Source of the DNA: Macrostomum hystrix
Taxonomy: Eukaryota; Platyhelminthes; Macrostomidae
Reading direction: 5' to 3'
DNA: 64,000 bases
Assembly (NCBI GenBank): GCA_950097015.1
Contig: CATNEN010000002.1
Span: 8,757,501 to 8,821,500, forward strand
The notes under the pieces were generated by a model that made no database searches, had not been told where the DNA came from, and saw nothing but the letters and a program-made list of their open reading frames with translations. The position numbers and the translations under genes were made by a program. Below are positions 10,039 to 19,910 of this stretch, one piece after another (position 1 is the stretch's first letter; every line of letters starts with the position of its first letter).

Positions 10039-11142
10039 TCAGCGCACCAGACTAAAGAAGTTGCGAATTTCATTCTCTGTCATCGTGTCATTCATGATGG
10101 CCACTGACCGGATGGTCCCCTGAAACATCCTGGAGTCGCCATGTCGATATCCGATTGTGAAGCAGGAGAAGTTCTGGGGTACCGGCGAGAAGATGTTGGA
10201 CTTGGTGACCAGCGACGGCGGCACGAAGGCAGCGTTGGAAAAGAATGTAACGTTTATCGGCGCCGAAGTAGTGACGCCGACTTCCACGAAGGCGCTCGAG
10301 TTGAAAGTGTTCGTGGACACAGATGTCGTAAACTCGGCAGTAGTCGGTGCGAACCCGGAGAAGTACAGGCCCCTATTACCTATAATTCCATCCCAGAGGC
10401 CGGACCCAACTGTGTGGGTGATGCAGTTGGCATTCTCCAGAAGCGGACACTCTTTCGGAACGCGTTTGTATCTAATTAGCCAGGTTAGAGCCTGCCCCTG
10501 GTTGCCGAAATTCACAGCTTCCAGCTTCATCTTGGACGACACTCCGTTGAACTTGGCTCCCTCACTGATGAACTCGACTGACTCCGACTTCCACAGCAGT
10601 GTCTGGCCGCACACCAAGTTGCTCTTGCTGGCTTCCTCATCGTCGCTCATCACCCACGCTGCACGCAGCTTCGAGCCCACACTGCTCATCAGCTTCCTGC
10701 TCAGCGTCATGAAGTTGACGGCTCTGGCATTGGCGAACGCAATGCATCTTTTTGGTGTGCTGATCCCATTGCTGCCTAGGGCATCGATGAGGTGGCACAC
10801 GGCAATGTACTGGAACAGCGAGCACTGGCGAGTGTCCGAGTCGAACTGAGCCACCAGCAGGCCGGTCAGTTGGCTGCCATAGACGACGCACTCGATGTCA
10901 GCCCGCGCCGATGCGCCCTGCACCGCCAGAGTCTCGGCCAGGCAGCTCGCCGTCTCGAGCCTCTGCCACTGAGCCGAGGCGGTGCAGTTGATCAGCCGGG
11001 CCAGACAGACCAGGCCGAGCAGAGCTGCACCTGAAACTGAGGCGGCATATTCGAATTATAGTATATAGAAGGTATAATGTTCCGTCGATTGAATCAAGGG
11101 CCGAAAGGTGCGAAACCTACTTGCACCAGCTCGCTTTAGCAT
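10039..11142 (-). CDS. Secreted LamG-like protein (337 aa), two exons, paralogue of 5210-6295
   Basis: Minus strand. Exon 1 is 11142-11121 (22 nt, donor A|GTAGGT). The intron is 90 nt with a TTTCAG acceptor, and exon 2 is 11030-10039. The joined start M-L-K-R-A-G-A-S-A-A-L-L-G-L-V-C-L-A-R is a strong signal peptide. The body aligns along its whole length with the neighbour gene. Shared blocks include R-L-E-T, D-T-R-Q-C, L-M-S-S-V-G-S-K-L-R, A-W-V-M-S-D-D, L-V-C-G-Q-T, K-F-N-G-V-S-S-K-M, G-D-S-R and a C-terminal L-V-R-stop. The end reads G-T-I-R-S-V-A-I-M-N-D-T-M-T-E-N-E-I, the LamG-type last strand. Sequons (N-C-T, N-V-T, N-S-S, N-F-S, N-D-T) fit an extracellular product. The two proteins share roughly half to two thirds of their residues by eye, so this pair is older than the nearly identical duplicated block around exon 1. 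The function is unknown. Confidence 0.87.
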
Positions 11143-11527
11143 GTGGGGCCGTTAGAATCCACAGTGTCCGCCACACAGAAACAGAGCTTGCAGGTCTTGC
11201 CGTCTCACTATGAATTTGAAGGTTGAAATAATATTTTTCTTGCTGGACGTACAAGACCAACGTAACCCAAGCAACCAAGACCCCCCAGCCAATGATTGTG
11301 AGTAGTGAAGAGATGAGTTTACTTGATGTCGATTGGAACCATCCGCCATTGTAAAAGGACTTTCTGTCAAAAAAGTTAATTTGTTGAAAACAGTCATCCG
11401 CCTCGTCGCTTGGAGTGAGAGGATGCCGCAGCAGCGTCATCCGTATGGCGCCATGCCAACCCACGCGTCGGTCCGCTTTCCCGCAGCTACTGGCAGGCTT
11501 GGGAGGGAGTGTTGATGACAAGTTCAT
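11117..11527 (-). CDS. Possible small membrane protein ORF (136 codons), intact only in duplication copy 2
   Basis: This minus-strand open frame of 136 codons contains one hydrophobic stretch near its middle (about residues 70-92, L-I-S-S-L-L-T-I-I-G-W followed by V-L-V-A-W-V-T-L-V-L) that could span a membrane. In duplication copy 1 (193-492) the same frame is broken after the hydrophobic stretch, because a run of six C in copy 2 is seven C in copy 1. The last codons overlap exon 1 of the LamG-like gene in another frame, so the region could equally be that gene's 5' leader. I do not recognise the protein. It may be a chance ORF; homology in the two copies proves nothing because the whole block is duplicated. 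Confidence 0.2.
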   Translation of the reverse strand: MNLSSTLPPKPASSCGKADRRVGWHGAIRMTLLRHPLTPSDEADDCFQQINFFDRKSFYNGGWFQSTSSKLISSLLTIIGWGVLVAWVTLVLYVQQEKYYFNLQIHSETARPASSVSVWRTLWILTAPHAKASWCK

Positions 11528-12234
11528 TTTTATGCGGGTCTAAATATGGAGGCACACCAGGCTTCTATTGCTGCCTTTTGTCCATGCTTGATAAAAAACC
11601 AACAAGATATACGCAGAACTCATAGCTTTTTTATAGAATGTCCTTGCAACGCATAAGCGCAGTAAATTTACCAGAGGATCGCTGCAGATATCGATTTGTT
11701 TTTCATGCACAATGGGGCGTTTTTGCGAGAGGTCCTGAACTGAGAGCATACTTTGTAGCCAATGACCACTAGGAGCAGATGGACGGGAAACTGCGTTTCC
11801 TAGAAAAAGTTTATGAGGCTTGTTTTTCACCGAAAAATGCGCCATGGTGATCAGACATTTCCACTTTTTCTTCTCAAATCAGTTGACTGCGATTGAATGT
11901 GGTTGAATTTTAGTTAATACATGTAATTAAATTACACTCGCTCGACTCGAGAGTTGTGATTAGCTCGTACAAGTATTGTAGTATGTAGTTCCTGTTTAGA
12001 TTAAAAAGTGTCTAAACTGAATCAAAGTCATAGGATTCGTGCTTACTTATGCGTACTCGTACATAGATCGATCTCATCTCTCCCCTGGTTTATCGCTGGC
12101 GTAACTACTGTACTAGTCGGTACTGGAAGGCAGGCCAGTACCGTTGGTTAGCAAAGAGGCTGAGAGCTTTAAATAGACTTGCAAGACTAACTAACAAGCC
12201 AGAGGCTGAACGGCACGACTATCAACTGACACAC

Positions 12235-13275
12235 GGACATGTGCTTGCAGCCCGCGTCAGTGCGACCAGCTGCGACCTACTGAACAGGGCTGGCCTATCT
12301 GACATGGCGTGCAAGGCGGCCTCCTCGGTCCTGACGGCTTGCGCGCTGATCTCCGCGCTGAGATTGCTGTAGCAGGGCTCGACCCCCTGCTCGCCACCAT
12401 CCCCCTAGTCCTCGCCGCCCTGGCTTTCGCCTTGGCCATCAAGTCCAGCCAATTCCTGGAGCGCCTGCTTCGCTGCATTTTTGTCGTCGGATTCGACCTT
12501 GGCGTCGGTGATATTTTCGATTAAATCAACAACTGCGCCATTCTGTGGCTGAAGTTGGCAGTGCTGGAGTTCTGCCTGACCTTCTGGCTGAGCCGCCTTG
12601 TCGCCGATCAGCCGGACAGTTCGAAGGTGGCTCGGACGCTGGCCGAGGCCGGCCGGGCCGCGGACGCCGTTGCGGCCGGCCAGCTGACCCGAGCGGAGGC
12701 CTGCGACAGGTCGGCGAAGGCCGCCCGCCTTCTCCGCCTCGCGCACGACTTTCTAGCGGCTCGATTCGCCTTCTCACTATGAAAAGGCGAACTGGAAGAT
12801 GGCGAGACCGGCGAGATCGACGACTGGCCGGACTTCGGCTCGAATGCGTCCGAGGCAGTTCTGACAGGTTCTGGTGGACAGATTGAGAAACTTTATGAGC
12901 ATGTTTGAGCATCTGCTAGCTAGAGATGACTGCTACTGTTAGTAGCCATACACGAGTATGAGACTGCTCGCCTCCTGCTCACTTCCTGCTCAACTCAGGC
13001 TCTCTGAACACGGCGCTGTCGCACCTGCTGCCAGCGCAGGAGTTTGCGTGCTCCCCGCTGCGCCAGCTGCTGCTGCACTCCCTGCGTGTCAGGCTGTGCA
13101 AACCTGCTGTGACATACCTGGCTGAGCTCCTCCTGCCGCACTGGTTGCTGTCGGCCGGTAAGGCTTCCGACGGCCGAGTCGCTCTGTTTGGCTTGGCTGA
13201 CGATGACACCGCTGCTGATGAGGCCGATCTGGCAGCTGATGGAGACGATGGCTCCGAGGAATCGGAGACTGACGA
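12235..13275 (+). pseudogene. Decayed plus-strand coding region, unknown helical protein (copy 2)
   Basis: This duplicate of 1200-2240 carries the same in-frame TAA and TGA. The interruptions therefore predate the duplication, or are removed by splicing that I cannot see. Differences from copy 1 are scattered substitutions. The downstream Leu-rich and acidic stretch again continues in frame into the 24-bp array. Confidence 0.4.
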
Positions 13276-13276
13276 A

Positions 13277-13581
13277 AGGAAGGATGTCTCCGTAGACTTC
13301 AGGAAGGATGTCTCCGTAGGCTTCAGGAAAGATGTCATCGTAGGCTTCAGGAAGGATGTCTCCGTAGGCTTCAGGAAGGATGTTTCCGTAGGCTTCAGGA
13401 AAGATGTCATCGTAGGCTTCAGGAAGGATGTCTCCGTAGGCTTCAGGAAGGATGTTTCCGTAGGCTTCAGGAAGGATGTCTCCGCAGGCTTCAGGAAGAA
13501 TGTTTCCGTAGGCTTCAGGAAGGATGTCTCCGTAGGCTTCAGGAAGAATGTTTCCGTAGGCTTCAGGAAGGATGTCTCCGT
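13277..13581 (+). repeat. 24-bp minisatellite (copy 2)
   Basis: About 12-13 units of the same 24-bp repeat as at 2241-2636. They have their own variants (GTTTCCGTAGGC, AAGAATG), so the two arrays have diverged in unit content and number since duplication. Confidence 0.95.
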
Positions 13582-13812
13582 AATGAGAACTCAGGGAAGG
13601 GAGTGGGGCAATGAGAACTCAGGGAAGGGAGTGGGGTAATGAGAACTCAGGGAAGGGAGTGGGGTAATGAGAACACAGGGAAGGTAGTGGGGTAATGAGA
13701 ACTCAGGGAAGGGAGTGGGGTAATGAGAACTCAGGGAAGGGAGAGGGGTAATGAGAACTCAGGGAAGGGAGTGGGGTAATGAGAACTCAGGGAAGGGAGT
13801 GGGGTAATGCGA
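13582..13812 (+). repeat. 28-bp minisatellite, short array fused to the 24-bp array
   Basis: About eight units of the GAACTCAGGGAAGGGAGTGG-type 28-bp repeat, directly abutting the 24-bp array. In copy 1 the two arrays are separated by about 230 bp of unique DNA. Confidence 0.94.
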
Positions 13813-14487
13813 GTGACTGCATGGGTGAGAAGGCGCGACTCCAGGGCAATCTTGCCTTAGTGGTTTTATTCGGTACTGAAGAAGGTCCGTACAGTAGCTG
13901 GGACTGAGCAAAGTCGGCCGAAGCCAGTTGTCAAGCTGCGTAAAAGCATTGAATCCGGGGCGGAACCGCGTAGACGTAGAAGTTTTTATTTCATAAGTTC
14001 ATGAACAAAAATGATTAAGAAGGCTGCCGCCCTATCCTACAGCGATGAGGTACTGCGCAGTTTGTGAGGCTTGGCTGGATTGAAGCAGCCCGGGTGTGCG
14101 GCCGACTGCACGCTCGATAATCCGCGGCTCCTAATTGAATCAGTTTTCCAGTTGAGGAGGCCGCGATTCGACTCCGTGGAGCGCCAAAAAAAGTAAATAT
14201 TACTCGAATTTTTATGCCGAATAAAGGTCTTTGTTCAACCTAGACAACTTGCAAAACAGTTTCCGATTAAAATAAAAATTAAAGAAAGCATTTTGTTTTA
14301 ACAAGCTTTGTCTAATCTGCGAACTCGAAGCAGACCCAATTAAAAGTTTACATTCTTCAGAAATGAAAACAAAGGCTGGAATTCGATTAAGGTCAAACTT
14401 CTGGGGGGGACGCTCGGCAGGTATTTTAAAGTCGCATTGCTACCAACTGGCCATGCAGGAATCCGGGATTTTAGGAAAATCCAAAAG
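13813..14487. other. No gene seen
   Basis: Unique DNA between the 28-bp array and the hAT-like element, with an A+T-rich right part. No coding signal that I can support. Confidence 0.55.
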
Positions 14488-16948
14488 CATTAAACACCGG
14501 CCCGAGGGCCTGATGCGGCCCTCGAAGCTCCCAAATCTGGCCCCTTTCCGACACCTACAGTATCCAGTCTCATCTCTCCCCTGTCTCATCTCTCCGCTGT
14601 CTCATCTCTCCGCTGTCTCATCTCTCCGCTGTCTCATCTCTCCGCTGTCTCATCTCTCCACTGTCTCATCTCTCCCCTGTCTCATCTCTCCGCTGTCTCA
14701 TCTCTCCCCTGTCTCATCTCTCCCCTGTCTCATCTCTCCGCTGTCTCATCTCTCCCCTGTCTCATCTCTCCACTGTCTCATCTCTCCCCTGTCTCATCTC
14801 TCCCCTGTCTCATCTCTCCCCTGTCTCATCTCTCCCCTGTCTTATCTCTCCCCTGTCTCACCTCTCCCCTGTCTTATCTCTCCCCTATCTCATCTCTCCC
14901 CTGTCTCACCTCTCCCCTGTCTTATCTCTCCCCTGTCTCATCTCCCCTGTCTCATCTCTCCGCTGTCTCATCTCTCCGCTGTCTCATCTCTCCGCTGTCT
15001 CATCTCTCCGCTGTCTCATCTCTCCGCTGTCTCATCTCTCCGCTGTCTCATCTCTCCCCTGTCTCATCTCTCCGCTGTCTCATCTCTCCGCTGTCTCATC
15101 TCTCCGCTGTCTCATCTCTCCACTGTCTCATCTCTCCGCTGTCTCATCTCTCCGCTGTCTCATCTCTCCGCTGTCTCATCTCTCCGCTGTCTCATCTCTC
15201 CCCTGTCCAATCTCACCACTGTCTCATATTTTCGCTGTCTCATCTCTCCCCTGTCTCATCTCTCGCTGTCTCATCTCCCCCTGTCTCATCTCTTCCCATG
15301 TCTCAACTCTCGCTGTCTCATCTCTCCGCTGTCTCATCTCTCCCCTGTCCAATCTCACCGCTGTCTCATATTTTCGCTGTCTCAACTCTCACCTGTCTCA
15401 TCTCTCCGCTGTCTCATCTCTTCCCGTGTCTCAACTCTCACCTGTCTCATCTCTCCGCTGTCTCATCTCTTCCCGTGTCTCAACTCTCACCTGTCTCATC
15501 TCTCCGCTGTCTCATCTCTTCCCGTGTCTCAACTCTCACCTGTCTCATCTCTCCGCTGTCTCATCTCTCCGCTGTCTCATCTCTCCGCTGTCTCATCTCT
15601 CCGCTGTCTCATCTCTCCGCTGTCTCATCTCTCCCAGCCCCTGTCTCAACTCTCACCTGTCTTATCTCTCCGCTGTCTCATCTCTTCCCGTGTCTCAACT
15701 CTCACCTGTCTCATCTCTCCGCTGTCTCATCTCTTCCCGTGTCTCAACTCTCACCTGTCTCATCTCTCCGCTGTCTCATCTCTCCGCTGTCTCATCTCCC
15801 CCTGTCTCATCTCTTCCCATGTCTCAACTCTCGCTGTCTCATCTCTCCGCTGTCTCATCTCTCCCCTGTCCAATCTCACCGCTGTCTCATATTTTCGCTG
15901 TCTCAACTCTCACCTGTCTCATCTCTCCGCTGTCTCATCTCTTCCCGTGTCTCAACTCTCACCTGTCTCATCTCTCCGCTGTCTCATCTCTTCCCGTGTC
16001 TCAACTCTCACCTGTCTCATCTCTCCGCTGTCTCATCTCTTCCCGTGTCTCAACTCTCACCTGTCTCATCTCTCCGCTGTCTCATCTCTTCCCGTGTCTC
16101 AACTCTCACCTGTCTCATCTCTCCGCTGTCTCATCTCTCCGCTGTCTCATCTCTCCGCTGTCTCATCTCTCCGCTGTCTCATCTCTCCGCTGTCTCATCT
16201 CTCCCAGCCCCTGTCTCAACTCTCACCTGTCTTATCTCTCCGCTGTCTCATCTCTTCCCGTGTCTCAACTCTCACCTGTCTCATCTCTCCGCTGTCTCAT
16301 CTCTTCCCGTGTCTCAACTCTCACCTGTCTCATCTCTCCGCTGTCTCATCTCTCCGCTGTCTCATCTCCCCCTGTCTCATCTCTTCCCATGTCTCAACTC
16401 TCGCTGTCTCATCTCTCCGCTGTCTCATCTCTCCCCTGTCCAATCTCACCGCTGTCTCATATTTTCGCTGTCTCAACTCTCACCTGTCTCATCTCTCCGC
16501 TGTCTCATCTCTTCCCGTGTCTCAACTCTCACCTGTCTCATCTCTCCGCTGTCTCATCTCTTCCCGTGTCTCAACTCTCACCTGTCTCATCTCTCCGCTG
16601 TCTCATCTCTTCCCGTGTCTCAACTCTCACCTGTCTCATCTCTCCGCTGTCTCATCTCTCCGCTGTCTCATCTCTCCGCTGTCTCATCTCTCCGCTGTCT
16701 CATCTCTCCGCTGTCTCATCTCTCCCAGCCCCTGTCTCAACTCTCACCTGTCTCATCTCTCCGCTGTCTCATCTCTTCCCGTGTCTCAACTCTCACCTGT
16801 CTCATCTCTCCGCTGTCTCATCTCTTCCCGTGTCTCAACTCTCACCTGTCTCATCTCTCCGCTGTCTCATCTCTCCGCTGTCTCATCTCTCCCCTGTCTT
16901 ATCACTTAGGCCCGCCAGGTAATAAGTTTGCCGACCCCTGCATTAAAC
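14488..16948. mobile_element. Probable non-autonomous hAT element enlarged by an internal minisatellite
   Basis: The 8-bp direct repeat CATTAAAC (14488-14495 and 16941-16948) flanks the segment; hAT transposases make 8-bp target duplications. The right end, read inward on the minus strand, starts CAGGGGTCGGCAAACTTATT and then GGCGGGCC, the classic look of animal hAT ends. The left end lacks that first part of about 20 bp: directly after the target duplication comes ACCGGCCCGAGGGCC, then GCGGCCCTCGAAGC, both typical of hAT subterminal sequence. Between the ends almost everything is a 16-bp minisatellite. No transposase is encoded. Confidence 0.65.
14568..16900 (+). repeat. 16-bp minisatellite with higher-order structure
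   Basis: About 145 units of CTGTCTCATCTCTCCG (16 bp). The left third is simple. From about 15270 the array is organised in larger blocks of roughly 520-570 bp, each containing CATCTCCCCCTG, TCTTCCCATGTCTCAAC, CCTGTCCAATCTCACCGCTG, TATTTTCGCTG and TCCCAGCCCCTG in the same order. Because 16 is not divisible by three and the unit has no stop in any forward frame, all three plus frames stay open for 1.5-2.5 kb. Confidence 0.97.
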
Positions 16949-17865
16949 AATAGAATCACAACGCTATTGTCCAACTGAATAAAGACGGTGTTTTAAATAC
17001 CCACTGCCTGCTTCACGAAAGCTCCGAAACCGAATATTGATCGATTTTCGTGAAGTACGATGAACTAACTTTCATAGCCGTCCGACGTCAACAATACGAC
17101 GTCGAGGTATTCAGCGATTCTAGTCGAAGACCGTGGTGACAAGGACAGCTAGCATTGCTCTGTGTGAACCTCTATGGCGTAAAGTATAATCAATGAAATA
17201 TAGTCAACACTGATAGCCAACTTGGTTATATAATGAACTTTTGTGCGCAGAAAAATTATGCCTTTATTAGTGGTGTTTGCCACCAGAAACCCCGACAAGA
17301 ATCGTTGAATATCTCGACGATGCGATGTTTTTGTGATTCTGGAAGTTGTTTCATCGAATAGAGTGGAAAATTTCAGCCAGTTCATGGCGATTGGTTGAAT
17401 ATTTTGAAATACCCCGAGGTCTTTGTACTGCTAAACAATAGTTAGTGTTGCATAGCAGATCCCAAATCCAGTGAAGTGACTCACACCAACTAGCGACTCA
17501 CACCACATTCAAGTGGGCGCATTTCATTTTCTTGAGTGATTTTCACGCCCTCAGATTTCATTGCTACTCGGAGATTCCGAAGCAGGCTTGACATGACAGA
17601 AAAGCCATTGCATGGGCAATCAGCCACTTTGACCACCCTCTCTGATTGATGACTCATGCTGCTGATTTGCCTATTCACAACTCATTGTTCTCGCAATGAA
17701 CTTCAGACCCACTCGAGTGGGTTAATATTGGCTCACAGAAACACTGCAGTTAGTCATCACAATGCCATTAACAGCTTGGACAGTGACATTCTGTTGTGGG
17801 GTAGCTCATTAAGCCACTTTTATTTACTGTCTGAACAGAACCTGCAGGTGATTAAACTGACTACC
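16949..17865. other. No gene I can support
   Basis: Unique DNA. A minus-strand frame of 78 codons (17149-17385) starts beside GGTTGAATATTTTGAAATACCCC, a motif partly shared with about 29620-29690. This hints at an old dispersed repeat. CCCACTCGAGTGGG at about 17709-17722 is a 14-bp palindrome. Confidence 0.4.
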
Positions 17866-18784
17866 TGACAGACAAGGAACTGACATCATCTGACAGACAA
17901 GGAACTGACACTACCTGACAGACAAGGACTGACACTACCTGACAGACAAGGAACTGACACTACCTGACAGACAAGGACTGACACTACCTGACAGACAAGG
18001 ACTGACACTACCTGACAGACAAGGAACTGACATCATCTGACAGACAAGGAACTGACACTACCTGACAGACAAGGAACTGACAGTACCTCCTGACAGACAA
18101 GGAACTGACAGTACCTGACAGACAAGGAACTGACAGTACCTGGCAGACAAGAACTAACACTACCTGACAGACAAGGACTGACACTACCTGACAGACAAGG
18201 ACTGACATCATCTGACAGACAAGGAACTGACAGTACCTGACAGACAAGGAACTGACATTATCTGATAGACAAGGAACTGACACAACCTGACAAACAAGGA
18301 ACTGACACAACCTGACAGAGAAGGAACTAACACTACCTGACAGACAAGGAACTGACAGTACCTGACAGACAAGGAACTGACACTACCTGACAGACAAGGA
18401 ACTGACAGAACCTGACAGACAAGGAACTGACACTACCTGACAGACAAGGAACTGACAGTACCTGACAGACAAGGAACTGACACAACCTGACAGACAAGGA
18501 ACTGACACAACCTGACAGACAAGGAATTGACACAACCTGACAGACAAGGAACTGACATCATCTGACAGACAAGGGACTGACATCATCTGACAGACAAGGA
18601 ACTGACATCATCTGACAGACAAGGGACTGACATCATCTGACAGACAAGGAACTGACACAACCTGACATACAAGGAACTGACACAACCTGACAGACAAGGA
18701 ACTGACACAACCTGACATACGAGTACAAGGAACTGACACAACCTGACATACAAGGAACTGACACAACCTGACAGACAAGGAACT
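17866..18784 (+). repeat. 25-bp minisatellite
   Basis: About 37 units based on CTGACAGACAAGGAACTGAC followed by ACAAC, ATCAT, ACTAC or AGTAC. Single-base length variants occur (AAGGACTGAC). Confidence 0.96.
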
Positions 18785-19619
18785 GTCCAATGTGCCAATG
18801 AAGCCGGCAGTGGGAATGTCTCTGGTTTCAAAGCCCGCATGCAATCTGCTAGTCATCAATCACGGGATTTCATGTGAGGTTTTATTTCTCATTCGGTCTC
18901 TGCTCGTGAATAGTTGCTCTAGTGTGTCAAAGCTTTCAGTTCGATATGATTTAATTCCCTTTTCTGATATTTGAGTAGGCAGCGGCTTCTCAATTCGGCT
19001 ATGACTCAGCCAAGACGAAGATTGGAAATCTTCTAATCTGTTTGAGCATAGACTCAAAGTTACGGGGACTCACTTTCCCTGAGTATCGCCGGCCAGGCAG
19101 GCAGGCAGGCAGACAGTTGGGGAGCCGCGCTAGACCCCAGGTGGGTTAAGCCGGTTGGGGAGGTGGGGTGGGCGCGGATGACACGGTGATCTGCCGTTGA
19201 GTTGCCTGAGACACTGGCGTTCCAAGAGCTGCAAATTTAGCTTACTGACGGCGGTGACTAAGAGGGCCTGCCTCAAGCAGAAACTTGGCGCGGAGGAAGA
19301 GCGGGGAATCGCTACAAGCTCCCAACCCCCTCCCAAGGCCAGCTCAGCTTGGGCGATCGCCGTTGAAACTGCCCGGCAGGGATAGGGAATTGGGATTTTT
19401 AACAAGCCCTGCCACAAAATTTGCCCCATTTTCTCATGCCCAACCCTACGCGGTCGGCAGCTCAGGTGTGCCCGCAATGGCAGCTGCTTTTAGCCTCCGT
19501 CTACTGCTGCTCCCATTCTCTCTCCCTGTCGACTGGGGCGGGCCGAGGGAGGGCAGCCACCCCACCGCCAGCCAACCCCAGGGCAGGCGTGTCTGCCCGC
19601 AGTAGGAAGTGCCGGTCTG
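18785..19619. other. Unique region upstream of the N-P-x-T-G motif gene
   Basis: The right part (about 19080-19600) becomes GC-rich and contains a short GGCA repeat (about 19092-19115) before the TATA-like site at 19620. It probably includes upstream promoter elements of the next gene; no individual site is certain. Confidence 0.4.
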
Positions 19620-19625
19620 TATAAA
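19620..19625 (+). promoter_or_regulatory. TATA box candidate for the N-P-x-T-G motif gene
   Basis: TATAAA lies in the context GTCTGTATAAAGCAGG, about 290 bp before the start codon. Transcription would begin near 19650. An ATG at 19650 opens a 24-codon upstream frame ending at 19724, which might reduce translation of the main frame if included in the mRNA. Confidence 0.4.
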
Positions 19626-19910
19626 GCAGGAGGGCTTGAGTCGGCAGCAATGACCGCGTCTCTTCCTTGCTTACTTTGCCAACGCCTGCCTTCTGCGCCT
19701 GTCATCGCATTGTTTAGTTGCTAGGCTAAGCGAAGGACTGTTTTGTAGTCATTGATTTTTGTTTGGCCCCAGTCTGATATCGATTTCGATCAGGCCACCG
19801 ACCGGCGCGAGCTGTTATTTGAGTCCCCCCTGAGTCCAGCTAGCCACCGGCACAGTTGAGCACAGTTGAGCACAGTTGCATTGAGCCAAGCGTACCAGCA
19901 GCTGGGAGAC

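Larger units (their letters stand above)
11035..13581. repeat. Segmental duplication, copy 2 (partner 1-2640)
   Basis: This is the second copy of the block at 1-2640. It differs in having a shorter 24-bp array and no counterpart of the unique stretch 2640-2870. Here the 24-bp array runs directly into the 28-bp array at about 13581. That direct junction suggests a deletion between the two arrays in this copy. Confidence 0.93.

Noticed and set aside
14363-16953. Very long open frames (848, 551 and 498 codons) on the plus strand
   Set aside because: They are the three frames of a stop-free 16-bp minisatellite. All three are open at once and none has splice support, so they are not genes.
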